A DNA stretch of 33,249 bases from NCBI GenBank assembly GCA_000787465.1, contig JSYX01000390.1, positions 1 to 33,249 on the forward strand, in the 5' to 3' direction. Positions 23,138 to 33,249 of this stretch are shown here, in pieces; within the stretch, counting starts at the first letter, position 1; the number at the start of each line of letters is the position of its first letter. The notes beneath the pieces were generated by a model. It was not told the origin of the DNA. It did no database searches and saw only the letters and a program-made list of their open reading frames with translations. The position numbers and the translations under genes are program-made. Source of the DNA: Thermomucor indicae-seudaticae (taxonomy: Eukaryota; Mucoromycota; Mucoromycetes; Mucorales; Lichtheimiaceae).

Positions 23138-25292
23138 AAAATGGTTTCTTTTGTCCTGCCTGATGTGATTCTTGACAAATTTCCAGAATGCTCAGCAAGA
23201 GACTCATAATCCTCTTTCGAAAAGCGTCTTGATTTGATTTCTTGGGGCGATATTGTATCTCAAATAAGCGAGCATAATGCGTCAACTCACTGCGGAAAGC
23301 CTGTTATTGAGGCAATCAGGAAGCAATGTCAAGCAACCATAATTTGCCAGCTCACGCGAATAAGATCTCAGCGAACGGGATGTTATTTAATCAAAGCGCA
23401 GATTATGATCAATCACGAAAGCAAAACTGTGCAACTCACCCAGCGCCAACATTTATCGAGTCAAAGCAAAATTAGAGGAGAAATCCTGCCCAAAGCTGAT
23501 CTGGGAATTGAGGATAATGAAGACTTCGAAGATGGACAGGGAGTACATCAGCTTTTTAAAATACTGAAGACGTGTCGTGCCAATAAGCCGAGTTTTCAGA
23601 GAGGCCAACTCGTGTTCCAGGTCCGCTTTTCATAACGAAGTCTACTTTGTCTAGACAAAATCATGCAGCTTTTGCCATGAATTAAAAGCACGAATTACCG
23701 AGATAACTAGTTTTGTCAACGTCGGCATTGTGCGACTGGTGGAGCACCAAGGATTTTACGCGAAGGAAAAGCATGCAGGAACACAGGTCGCGTTTTCTCA
23801 ATCCAGTTGGGATTGCGAACCGTACTCGATTTCCGCCAAGCCGAGGAACACGTACCGCGGGGCATCCGAGTATAGATAGTCGATTAGCAGTTATGGCGGC
23901 TTCGTGGGTTGTTTTTCAATGCGGATATGACCAGTATCGTACTTAACTTACACACGGGACCGGATGGTTCATGTGATGACTTCGTTTCATAACGATATGA
24001 TGGTTCACAGCATGCGGACGGCGAGGAAAGCGAAAATGGTTCTGAACCTGAGAAAAAAGTCCAGGTTAACAGAAGCAAACATGTAACGGGAAAGTGCGCT
24101 GACTACATCATCGGGCTAAAAGAACACGAGATAGTTGCAAATATGGCAATATGCTGCTTCCATCTCGAGTTTATATCTTGATACTGATGTGTTTTGTTCA
24201 GTAAACGGTTGAACGTGGGATGAAGCTACCTCAATTACTGCATAGGAGCCTTTGGGAAGCAGTTTCGGTTCGATGCTTGGGCAGGCAGAGAGCCAAGGTG
24301 ACTTTCATTCATCCAAGGTCTGCAGGATTCGTGTCGAGTATCTAATGTCGCGTTGCAGGACGATAAGTTTTATGGACGACGGTTGTCAGCCTGAGTAAAT
24401 GTGGGCTAGAGGATAAAACTGCCATTGCTGGTGTTGTTGTAGTAGAAGGTAAGATCTGTTAGTGTGGATGACTTTGAATAGATGACCCGGAAGACGACTG
24501 CAGTCATGGATATCGCATCTCATGCTATATGTAGAGGATTCCCGCCAATTCAGCAGTTGCAGTGACCTTTTAGAAGCAGCAATGGTGCTGCTACACTTGG
24601 CGATGCATTCAAGGCAATGTTTAAAAAAGTGGACAGAAATGGCATCAACTAGCTAGCAAAGCATGTCCATATTGTCTCTTGCATTGCACGTAATGCTCTG
24701 GCTCTGACGTGCTTTTCATAAAGAACGGCGTTAGACATCATCACCGGTACCATACTGTATATCGTAAGGTCCTTCGATACCCAAGTCCATCGAAGCGGTA
24801 TCCACTTAAACAATTTAGGCTTAATCGGATTTCGCTGTATCACGTAACAAAACAAATAGACTTGGGAGAAAGAACAGGGTCTGTAAGGAACGTGTACCAC
24901 TGGCAGGCTGGTATCATAGCGAGAACAGTAGATAGAGGGACCGCTCAGCTTAAATCAGTAGTTTCAAACAAGCTGAGAGTTTTCGATAGGCGCAACCCTC
25001 GCGCGTTTCTAACTCTCATTTCACAGTACTGTCAACATAAATGCAAGCTAATCTTGAAGCACGGTCGAGGAAATGAGGTATTGTCGCTGTGAATTCGCAT
25101 GCATGTAAAGTTCAAGTAAATGATATTTCATTGTTGCAACTACAATAAAGTAACAGTAAAAGAAGCAGTTTATATAAAGTATATAAGTACGATTTAAAAG
25201 ATAAGCAATTAGACACGCTAAAAGAATAGACGATTAAGTAAAAGAGGTGACACTAATAAGAGAGCCAGAGAGGAAGAATGAGAGAAAGAAGA
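23138..25292. other. Probably decayed sequence, no supported gene
   Basis: Scattered protein-like runs occur on the plus strand: 23234-23635 (133 codons, with KADLGIEDNEDFEDGQGVHQ), about 23680-23880 (FVNVGIVRLVEHQGFYAKEK) and 24709-25092 (127 codons, Arg/Lys/Tyr-rich). I could not chain them through splice sites or match them to a family. The pattern fits degraded gene or transposon remains downstream of the MITE-broken gene. The last 150 bp should be the 3' flank of the minus-strand gene ending at 25293. Confidence 0.4.
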
Positions 25293-26617
25293 TTAAGCAG
25301 TAGCCTGAACAGCAGGAACGGTTGCAGCAGTCGCGGCAGGTTCCGGTGCATTCACTGGTTGTTGTTCTTCTTCTTTCTTGGGTTCCTCCTGCTGTTGTTC
25401 CTGTTCTTCCTTGGGAGCTTCCTCCGCAACAGCGTCAGCAGAAGTGGTGGCCGGAGCCTTATCCTTCTTTTCCTTCTTTGGGAAACGAAGAATCTTTGTC
25501 AAGCGACGACCCAATGGCGAAGCTGGTTGTTGCTTCTTCTCCTCTTCAGCAGCTAACAGAGTTAAAGATAAATGAGTCAGTCGATGCATATACAATGTTA
25601 CACATGTTCACATGTTGAATCTTTTCTCTCTCTCTCTTCTGGCCCCCTTCCTCCCTCAGGTACCACATGGTCCCACATAAAAAATTTTTTCGTTGTTTCA
25701 CTCACCAGGAGTTTCGGCAGCGGCAGCAGGGGCTTCAGGTTCAGCGGTCACTGGTGGTTGTTCTTCAGTCGTAGTGGTTGGTTCAGCCTCCTTCTTTTTG
25801 CCAAAGAACTTGTTGACAAGAGTAGAGTGGCGCTTAATGGAATCAAACACATTGTGCTGTTGTTGTTCCTTGGGCGCTTCAGTGGCTTCAGCAGCAGCAG
25901 CAGGTTCAGTGGTGGCAGCAGCAGGTTGTTCTTCCTCTGTTTGTGCTTGATAAGAAGTTAGATCTATGATTAGATCCATTGTTCGTATAGAAAGATATAC
26001 CTTGTTCAGTTTCTTCCTTGGGTGCTTCTTCCTTTGGAGCAGCAGTAGCAGCCTCTTCCTTGACTGGTGTCTATAATGATATTAAATCAGTTTGCAATTG
26101 GGTGGCGATCAAAAGGTTTAATGTCGTACAAGACCAATGCCGACCGGATCCAGATGACACGGAAAACAAAAAGTCCGACGACAAGTAGCTAAACACAAAA
26201 AAGAAAGGAATAGAACTTTACCTTGCCGCGGTTAAACAAGCCATTCAAGAAGCGAGAGCGACGCTTCTCAGACTTGCTGAGTTCAGCAGCTTCCTCAGCC
26301 TTGGGTGCAGCTTCCTCTTCAGCCTGTTGTTGTTCTGGTGCTGCGGGGGTAGCTTCTTCAGTAGCAGCAGGTTCCTGAGCAGCAGGCTTCTTGTCTTCCT
26401 TCTTATCAGAGAATTGCTTCTTGGCCTTGTTCAAGAACAGAGATAGACGCTTGGTGCTGGATCGCGAAGGGGATGGAGTGGGCTTCTCCTCTTCTTCCTT
26501 CTTGGGTGTCTCCTCCGCAGGAGTAGTAGCAGTAGGCTTGGGCTCCTCGGCAGGAGCAGTAGTAGTTGTTTCCTCGGCAGTTGGAGCGGTGGTAAGCTTG
26601 GTCTCTTCAGTGGACAT
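25293..26617 (-). CDS. Disordered acidic/Ala-Pro-Glu-rich protein with four basic amphipathic patches (321 aa)
   Basis: Four minus-strand exons, 26617-26222, 26070-26001, 25945-25706 and 25552-25293, total exactly 322 codons with consistent phases (0, 1, 1). The start MSTEETKL sits in an A-rich context (AAAAAAATGTCC); an in-frame ATG at 26707 would add a low-quality extension. Most of the protein is low complexity (Ala, Glu, Pro, Thr, Gln), for example APAEEPKPTATTPAEETPKK. Spaced through it are four short basic/hydrophobic segments: STKRLSLFLNKAKKQFSDKK, SEKRRSRFLNGLFNRGK, SIKRHSTLVNKFFGKKK and LGRRLTKILRFPKKEKK. Each could form a short amphipathic helix that binds acidic membrane or a partner. 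No enzyme domain, signal peptide or membrane span is visible. Fungal proteins of this composition (Meu6-like and similar) exist, but I cannot assign a name. Confidence 0.8.
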
Positions 26618-27146
26618 TTTTTTGGATGCAGGGAAAAAAAAGAAAAGAGAAAAAGTCAAAGTGAGATTTTTATCCTGTTTTTGCATGATGCGCACCGTAC
26701 GATACACACACGTGATGTATCATTTTGGATCATGTATCACAAGGGAAAAAAAGTCAAGTTGGAATCGCCTCATCCAATCATTCGAGTCTCGTGTGAAACT
26801 TTCTATTGATATAACTGAAGAAAATGTCATCCTTGTCAATCTTGATCTTGTAACTTGTTCCCCACCTTTCAAGGCAACAGTGCGAAACAAAAGAAAAGCA
26901 GCGGAGAAAGGTTCTGCCGCGAAGCACAGTTTGTCGATCCGCTTGTGTTCAATTGATGGATCCAGTTAAAACCCAGCTTGTGACATCCATTGTTTTACGA
27001 CAGCCGACATGTCTACACCACTCAGTGAGCGAGTCTGGTGCCATAATCAGCAAAGGTTGTTATATATAACAGGGAAACATTTTAAAGTACAAGAGTGAAA
27101 GGATAAATGATATATGTATATATGCATGTACCGATGGGGTGCATTT
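26618..27146. other. Intergenic between two minus-strand genes
   Basis: Promoter side of the disordered-protein gene and 3' flank of the SYLF gene. A plus-strand frame (26391-26969) overlaps the coding exon and is a shadow. No separate gene is seen. Confidence 0.45.
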
Positions 27147-28820
27147 TTAGTCCGTCAAATCTTCCGTATAGTTTGCAGGGAATGACCCTTTGCGATCACC
27201 AATCTCTCCTTCCCACCAACTTTGCCGATTATCATTACGTTTGGTTACAATGATATGATCTCCAGCAGAAAACGATAGGTCGCCCGGTTGTTGCCCAACA
27301 TAATCATATTTTGCTACCACCACACTGCTGTAAACGTCCGTGCTTTGTGCTACAAACGGATTGTTTAACGATGTTTTGACATCGGTTCCTCCGTTTATAC
27401 TTGGCTTTCTGTCATGTGGCTGCTGCTGTTTCATGTCGCCAAATATATTATCATTAGGTTGCGATGGTGGACTGTAGGGAGGTGGCGGCTCATCATATTC
27501 AACATCGTTCTTCATAGGCGGCTGGGAACTAGATGATGGATTCCCGCTATTCTGCTGCTGCGGTAACCAGCTGGCTTCATGCAACGGCCGAACGACCGAA
27601 GGACCGGAGCTGCCGATTGGTGATGAATATTGGGTATTTTGAGGGGACATGGGTTGTGGATAAGTCGAGCCTTGTTGTTGTTGAGGAGGAGGGTACATCA
27701 TAGTGCCTTTCTTTGGCGCAAACGGAAGCCCTGGTCGTGGACCAGCGCCTAGGCTTGTCAGTATATCGTACAGACGCTGAGCGGATGCCGGTCTTGACAC
27801 GGCACCGGTTAAGATCTCCCTCGCCTGAATGGGTCTTCCATAAAAGGCGGCATTGGTATTTCTTCGTTCTGATATCTTGGATCCTTCAAAGGAGTAGCCT
27901 GATCAAAGAAACGTGATCAGTCATGCCACCTTGACAATTATAACAACAAAAGAAAATTACCTGCGAATAAACCTTTGGATATACTAAATATGCGCATGAC
28001 ATTAGCGTGTCATTCGACTCGGCCTTTGCATTGCTCCTTCTTTTTTTATTACCTGTAGGCATAAGTAGCAGCAATATGATTGCCTCCTGATGCAGACGCC
28101 GCCACATCAGCCGAACGACCTAAAGGTCCAGCGCTAACTGAAGCGTTCAAGCCCAGCTGTAATTGCCCGCCTCCATCAAAAAACGCCTTCACTGCACCGC
28201 GATAGTTCATGACAATCACCGAATCAATAACATCTACTCCCGCTTGATAACCATAGCCCTACATCCACGATCAATAAAAAGGGTACTACTGCTGGCACAT
28301 CTCCGTCGCCATCATACCAGTGAAGTCAATGATACTCCGGAAGGTGCCGACCAACCTTTTTCATCCCATTAGACATTATATATCATCACCCCACTATAAT
28401 TGAAAACTTACTGCCGTCGGGTAGCCTGCAAATAAATGAGCAACATGAACCGCAACTTTTGTTCCCCCTTCACTCACTCACCTTGCAATGATAATTCCGG
28501 TTCCCTTCTTTCCGCTAACCATGAGACCGCCTCGGTAAAGGCGAATAATCAATAAGCCGTGGGCGTTAACAAGCACACTGGTCGGTATAAGCATCTGAAC
28601 GTCGCGTTTGGTGGGATCTGGTCCATGTTGCATTAGAAACCAAATGGAGTTGGCGTGCTTCAAATCTTCTTACCGGTGAATAACTGCAGAATCTGAATGG
28701 CGCGGTTAATGTCGCCTGCATAAAAGTACGGACGGGTTATTATGCTTTTTCGGAAATGGAGGCAAGACAGGGATGTATGCAAGTTTTACCTTGCAGTTCA
28801 TTAGGACTTCTTGCACCCAT
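27147..28820 (-). CDS. SYLF + SH3 domain protein (Ysc84/Lsb3/SH3YL1 family)
   Basis: Eight minus-strand exons join in phase: 28820-28790, 28715-28674, 28617-28482, 28425-28412 (14 nt), 28355-28318, 28258-28053, 27983-27961 (23 nt) and 27898-27147, giving 413 aa. The start is MGARSPNELQGDINRAIQIL. The SYLF domain (residues about 10-215) shows GLLIIRLYRGGLMVSGKKG, GTGIIIAR, LPDGSWSAPS, GYGYQAGVDVIDSVIVMN, SVSAGPLGRSADVAA, SISKGLFAGYSFEGSKI and AAFYGRPIQAREIL. A Pro/Gln/Ser-rich linker (EPPPPYSPPSQP) leads to a C-terminal SH3: VVAKYDYVGQQPGDLSFSAG, SWWEGEIGDRKGSFPANY. The family binds phosphoinositides through SYLF, and actin-regulator prolines through SH3, at cortical actin patches. Every intron has GT-AG ends. 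It is divergent from RBM48. Confidence 0.95.
28412..28425 (-). other. 14-nt microexon of the SYLF gene
   Basis: The minus strand reads tgcag|GCTACCCGACGGCA|gtaag. It completes an Arg codon from the previous exon (AG+G), encodes L-P-D-G, and leaves an A that joins GT to make Ser. This rebuilds the conserved AR-LPDGSW motif of SYLF proteins, so phase and homology both require it. Confidence 0.88.
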
Positions 28821-28952
28821 TCTGAAAACCCGGTTTAGAAGGCAACAAAATAGAATCAAGGGTTCTTTCCAGAAAAAGGTGTGTTGCCAAGAACTGGGCC
28901 TGTTTTTGACAAATAAAGGGTTGGCGGCATATTCGGTTCTTCTTTGATCCGT
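28821..28952. promoter_or_regulatory. Compact divergent promoter between the SYLF gene and RBM48
   Basis: Only 132 bp separate the start codons of two divergent genes, so both promoters and both 5' leaders must lie here. I see no clear TATA box. The sharing is inferred from spacing alone. Confidence 0.5.
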
Positions 28953-29513
28953 ATGGCGACAAACCGGCCTGCCTACCGCGATTCGCGCGAACCGCGTGCT
29001 GTCCGCGTTTACACCGTTGCTCAAGAATCACGCTACCTCATTATCGAAAACGTTCCGTCGCTCGGCTTGATTCAGGAACTGCTCAATGTATGCTCGTCTT
29101 TCGGACCTGTCGAAGAGCATTGTGTGTTGGACGATCACGCAGCGTCCACGGAATTCACGGACGTCGTTTGGGTTAAATTCGCCAGTGCAACAGCAGCACG
29201 CATCGCAAAACGAAAGATGGACGATCAGCCTTTTTTTGCTAACCTTTTGCGGGTTTATTACGCACCCGAGTCGGAAACTGTGAGTGACGTCCGGAACAAG
29301 CTGCTTGAACGCCAGGCTGCTGTCTGTCGACGCTTGAATCGACCGGTACGATCGTCGATTGAAAAGAAGCAGCAACAGCAAGCAGAACAGCCACAGCCAC
29401 AGCCACAGCCACAGCAGCAGCAGCAGCAACCGGTATACGGTCCCCATTTTGAACCTGCGTCGTCATCGAAAGACATCCAACGACCACCGGAAAAGAAGCG
29501 CAGAAGGATATAA
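28953..29513 (+). CDS. RBM48: RBM48-like RRM protein (minor spliceosome)
   Basis: A single exon encodes 186 aa. In animals RBM48 works with ARMC7 in the U12-type (minor) spliceosome. The start ATG at 28953 begins MATNRPAYRDSREPRAVRVY. The family block follows: PRAVRVYTVAQESRYLIIEN, then VPSLGLIQELLNVCSSFGPV, FTDVVWVKFASATAARIAKR, KMDDQPFFANLLRVYYAPE and SETVSDVRNKLLERQAAV. These track human RBM48 closely through the RRM (residues about 15-125). The C-terminus is a Gln/Pro repeat (about residues 138-163) and ends EKKRRRI, like the RRRI end of the human protein. The long middle of animal RBM48 is missing, so the protein is short. It shares a promoter region with the minus-strand SYLF gene; this says nothing about function. 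No lesion is seen. Confidence 0.93.
   Translation: MATNRPAYRDSREPRAVRVYTVAQESRYLIIENVPSLGLIQELLNVCSSFGPVEEHCVLDDHAASTEFTDVVWVKFASATAARIAKRKMDDQPFFANLLRVYYAPESETVSDVRNKLLERQAAVCRRLNRPVRSSIEKKQQQQAEQPQPQPQPQQQQQQPVYGPHFEPASSSKDIQRPPEKKRRRI
29389..29430 (+). repeat. CAGCCA/CAG repeat encoding Gln-Pro and poly-Gln
   Basis: A run of CCACAG hexamers followed by CAG triplets inside RBM48, encoding alternating Gln-Pro and then poly-Gln. Such tracts change length easily between strains. Confidence 0.9.
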
Positions 29514-30073
29514 GGTGCGGGCGGTGACACAAATCAAGACCTCTCTCTTAAACGATACTGCGGTATCTTGGACTTCAGAAACGTATACAGCAAAAGTTGG
29601 ATCAAGCCCGTATATGCAGAAAGTGAGGGCTTATCAAACCCAGTATCAATACGACTGTCACAGCAGTTATTTTAGGGTAGAAAACAGATTGTAACACGCG
29701 AGAGTAGAAGATATTACGTCTTTGCAGATCTCTCAAACAAGGTTGCTGTTCAGATATCAAGATTCTACATTCAATATTGATCTATCCTCTGCTGAGCTCA
29801 TGCACGCATGTGACAAGAAGCTCGATCAAGTACTGTGTAACGAGGTTTGGACAAAGGAAGGGGCTTCGCGGCGATTTAAAGCAGCTTATTGAAAAGGTTA
29901 GGCATTAACGTTTCTCGTAACCTTGTCCAGAAAGGTGCCTGATGATCGTGGTGTCACATAGCGGCATCTTTTCAAGCACAGACTCTCATCCCTTTTTGAC
30001 AATAAAGCAAACAAAAGAAAGGCCTTTTTTTCTTTACTTGTCGTAATACGCTTTAGAGGAGAGGTTCCTCAAT
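29514..30073. other. Intergenic between RBM48 and the coiled-coil gene
   Basis: 3' flank of RBM48 and promoter of the downstream gene, which lies in the same direction. A frame overlapping the RBM48 end (29359-29694) is a shadow. No other gene or motif is supported. Confidence 0.5.
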
Positions 30074-32163
30074 ATGTCGGCAAACACTACCAAACCGATA
30101 GCCACCAAGCGTCGTTCTACGCTTGCAGAACTCGGCATTAAGCCGAATGGAGCAGTAGCTACTACTACTGCCAAATCGCCTGCTGTGACCACCACCCGAC
30201 GAATGAGTACCACTGGCGCTGCTGCTCGACCTCGACCATTGTCCATCGCCGGTCAACCAACACCTGCGTCATCTGGTACGCGCACGGTCCCCACGTCACC
30301 GACTGGTGTTCAGCGCTCTACAAGCTCGACTAATAACCCAACGCCAACAACAGCAAAAGCCGGAGCCACTCGAAGAACCAAGACACCTGCAGCCATTAAT
30401 ACTTCGCCTGACGCAACAAACCGTACTACTACTACTACGCAAAGACGCCGTTCGTCGATCGTGCCTTCGTCGCAACCTGGCACACCGACCACTCCTCGAG
30501 TAGCTCAAAAACGCATATCGTCACCTTCTGCAAGTAGTATTAAACAAGGACCTTCGCCATCCCCGACTGCTTCCATGATCAATACGCTTAAAGAAAAGGT
30601 AAAAGAGACCATCCCCATCCATAAATGTAGACGGTCCATTTATTCCGTTTTTCTTTAGCTTGCCGAGAAAGACCAGCTCTTGGAGGAAAAGGACCAGATC
30701 ATTCATGACCTACAGCTTAAACTGAATGATCTGTCTGGTTCGGAGAAATCGTCCTGTCCTGAAACACCATTACTGTCTTCGTCTTCGATGCTGATACCCT
30801 GTCCACTCGAGTCGTCTGAGGAAGTTGCTGCTGAGAAGGTGCCACAACAAGTATGTAGACGGATCATCCCTGCAAAATTATAAAGTCCAAGTAGTAAGCT
30901 GATCACAGATGGTTATATCAGGAAATGCTGCATAACGAGCACGGACAAGAAATGGAGACGAAAAAGGACGACGAGTCAACGTTAATTGTAAAGATCAAAA
31001 AGGACCGTGATAAAGTCGAGGTCAGTCCGTGAGTCTCTGTGTGTATAATACATTTAGGGTTTTGACCAAGTGAATGGAAATCAGGCAGAGATTCGCCGTC
31101 AGGTCGAGCAAGAGTTGCAAAGCACTCACCGAATGGAAATGGAACGCGTTTTGCAAGAGCAAGAGTGTAAATACCGAGCTGAGTTGCAGCAATTGCATAC
31201 GGAACACGCTAAGCGGTTGGATGAAATTAAGACTGAGCATGAGAAGCAAATGGCTGATCTGAGAAAGGAAGCAGAGGTGAGCTCTTCGTTTTTAGCCCCT
31301 ACAGCAGAGGAGGAGAACTTAGTTGGTTACTATAGGAAAAGGCAAAAAGTGCTGCAGAAGAAATGGAGCAGGAAAAGCAAAAACTGCAGGAACATATCAG
31401 TCAGTTGGAAAGGAGACTGGAAGAATCGCGGAACGTTGCAAACTTGCGACGGTTGGAGCAGCAATTGTCCGAGACGCAGGCGTCATTCGAAGAATACAAG
31501 CGACAGGAGCAGCAAGCACGCGAAGCGCTCGAGAGACGTTTTCGTGATGAAATGAAAGAGTTGCAGAGTGGAAGCGACGATACGGCCGAAGCATGGCTTG
31601 AGAAGCACCGTGCTGCTCAGCAAGAAATCGATCGGCTCCACGCAGCAGTGGAACACTTGAAGGCCGAACATGCTCGCCAACTCGAGACGCTCCAGGCGAC
31701 CCACGAAGCCCAAATCCGCGAGTGGAAGGCCAAGTGCGAGACCAATGAGACTGAAATCGAAAACCAGGCTCACCAGATCGAATCGCTGCTGGTACAGGTG
31801 GACGACCTGCAGAACTCGCTCGAGGCCGCAACGGCACGACTGGAGGAGCACACATCGGCTAGCAAAAAGTCTTCGTTTGAAGGTCTGTCCATGGCATCAT
31901 CGTCAACCGAAGCACACCGCGTCTGCGAGGAAAAACTGCAAGCACGGCAACGCGACTTGGAAGAGCTTCAGCGACGTATTTCAGAATTGAAGGAGTCCCA
32001 TGAAACTCAGTTGAATAGGCTTGGGTATGAAAAGGCACGCGAGTTGCAGGATTTACGTAGAGAGATGCAAGGATTCCAAGAGTTACTGGAGGCTACCAAA
32101 ACTGTGAACGAGGTATTAGGCAAGCAATGCGTAATGGGTCTTCATTTTTTGTTCAAGAAGGAG

Positions 32164-32199
<36 letters not shown>

Positions 32200-32892
32200 A
32201 ACGCTTACGGTCCATTGCCGAGCAACACAAGAAGGAAATCCATGTACTGCAGAGCCAGTATCAAAAGCTGATTGACGTCAAGGACAATGAGCTAGAAGAA
32301 TATGCCTATCGTCTCAAAGCTCTTTCGGCTGCTAAGCAAAAGGAAATGGATCGTATCATGGCCGAGTCAAAGCAAAAAGTGGACAAGCTAGAGCAAACGA
32401 TTGAAGGTTATGAGGTGAGTACTCTTTTCTGTTAATGTACGGATACCTTCTTCTTCTTCTTTGGGAGTGGGTGATGTGCGTGTGTGCATTTCTATTTATC
32501 CGTCTCTTCTTTTTTTCTTTGTTTATACTATATTTCCTTCATCAATCGGGTTTGGGTCCTAAAGTACTACACTCTGATGATCTGATATTTACACCCTCCT
32601 CCCCTTTATTTCCCACTTACCCATAATCACTCGGCATCATATATCCTTGTATCCACTTGTTTGTTGTATTTTTATGTTTATATTCTGTTAGACGCGAATC
32701 CGGCAATTCGAAAGGCAGACGGAGGAACTTCAAGTTAAATGTCGATCTATGCAAGAAGAAAATGCACAGCTGGCAAAGTAAGGCTGTTTCTGCTATAGAA
32801 CCAACAATACATCATTGACTAAATATTTGACTCTGTATATGTATAGACTCGTGCACCAACTGCAAACTGAACTTCATCGCGGAAGCCTTTGA
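30074..32892 (+). CDS. Coiled-coil cytoskeletal-type protein, Ser/Thr/Pro-rich basic head (719 aa)
   Basis: Eight exons, 30074-30598, 30659-30850, 30922-31020, 31058-31276, 31336-32112, 32199-32414, 32692-32777 and 32847-32892, total exactly 720 codons with consistent phases. The first ~170 residues are basic and rich in Ser, Thr, Pro and Arg with SP/TP sites (SGTRTVPTSPTGVQRS), like microtubule-binding heads of CLIP- or MAP-type proteins. From about residue 172 long heptad-rich coiled coil takes over: LAEKDQLLEEKDQIIHDLQL, LQEHISQLERRLEESRNVAN, IESLLVQVDDLQNSLEAATA and KQKVDKLEQTIEGYE, down to the C-terminal LVHQLQTELHRGSL. No CAP-Gly, motor or other enzymatic domain is visible. A filament, spindle or cortical scaffold role is a guess from architecture. 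One 3' splice site follows an AT microsatellite; the 277-nt intron 6 is the longest. Confidence 0.85.
32166..32197 (+). repeat. (TA)n microsatellite ending at a 3' splice site
   Basis: About 15 TA dinucleotides occupy the place of the polypyrimidine tract of intron 5 of the coiled-coil gene and run straight into the acceptor tatag|GAACGC. Confidence 0.9.
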
Positions 32893-33249
32893 ATGTTCCC
32901 CGTCCCATTGCATACCGCCGTGTAGATTATCCCCCACCCTCCGTATTGGCTTAGTGTTTGAATACCAGAGGATGAACTCCAGAGTTGCATACCCTGTCAT
33001 CATTTAATATTATTATTATCATTATGCAAACGACTATTTGGAAGTTCAAAAACCGAGGCACATTTAGTTGCAGAAGCCATCACAAAGAGCCAAATTTACT
33101 GATGTTTAAAATACCCTAGCGGGCAAAAAGTTTGCATACGGTTGCCCAAAGTCCGACGGGACGTCCAAATCGTACATGTTTTCATGCTTGGAAAAAAGAG
33201 AGCTTTTTCCTATAACAACTGCAGGCCCAGATAATGAAGATGATTTATC
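32893..33249. other. 3' flank to window end, no gene seen
   Basis: AT-rich sequence after the coiled-coil gene. No open frame with a recognisable motif reaches the window edge. Confidence 0.5.

Noticed and set aside
24709..25092. 127-codon plus-strand frame as a possible transposase or Fanzor/TnpB-like fragment
   Set aside because: No catalytic motif, zinc-ribbon cysteines or element ends could be seen, so the label would be speculation.
25293..26617. Three separate small genes instead of one
   Set aside because: The four exons join in phase to exactly 322 codons with GT-AG introns and shared composition, so one gene is simpler.
29028..29532. Several minus-strand frames opposite RBM48
   Set aside because: Shadows of the RBM48 coding strand; their Leu/Cys/Gly runs come from the CAG/CCA repeat.

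Overview
The window looks like nuclear DNA of an early-diverging fungus, most likely Mucoromycota. Reasons: many short introns (about 50-70 nt, GT-AG), conserved eukaryotic genes, an RBM48-type minor-spliceosome protein that ascomycete yeasts generally lack, and a gene of a type I associate with expanded families in mucoralean genomes. The species call is inference. I saw no tRNA or rRNA gene, CRISPR array or prokaryotic operon.

Layout. 0.2-1.4 kb: SNF8/VPS22 (ESCRT-II). 3.3-5.5 kb: a BTB/POZ protein whose frame carries one in-frame TAA. 7.4-8.05 kb: two minisatellite tracts. 8.6-8.8 kb: a small TA-flanked MITE. 9.9-12.75 kb: MCM5 in 12 exons, with a GC-AG first intron. 13.0-13.4 kb: a possible small minus-strand gene. 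14.2-15.7 kb: a minus-strand PHD + extended-PHD protein (Snt2-like C-terminus) whose 5' side runs into a repeat block at 15.8-16.65 kb. 17.5-18.0 kb: a small minus-strand coiled-coil gene. 20.8-23.1 kb: a multi-exon gene of an uncharacterised family, broken by an in-frame stop and by a 422-bp TA-flanked MITE inside a coding exon. 23.1-25.3 kb: nothing convincing. 25.3-26.6 kb: a minus-strand disordered protein with four basic/hydrophobic patches. 27.1-28.8 kb: a minus-strand SYLF + SH3 protein (Ysc84/Lsb3/SH3YL1 type) with a 14-nt microexon. 28.95-29.5 kb: RBM48, divergent from the SYLF gene across 132 bp. 30.1-32.9 kb: a 719-aa coiled-coil protein in 8 exons.

The conserved genes (endosomal sorting, replication licensing, actin/endocytosis, minor splicing, chromatin reading) are functionally independent, as is normal in a fungus. 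The unusual part is 13-25 kb, a repeat-rich stretch with decaying or truncated genes. The best leads are the MITE-disrupted family gene, the four-patch disordered protein, the interrupted BTB gene, the duplicated exon next to the PHD gene, and the RBM48/minor-splicing link. Exon coordinates were derived by hand from splice motifs, phase continuity and remembered family similarity; no alignment or transcript data were used.
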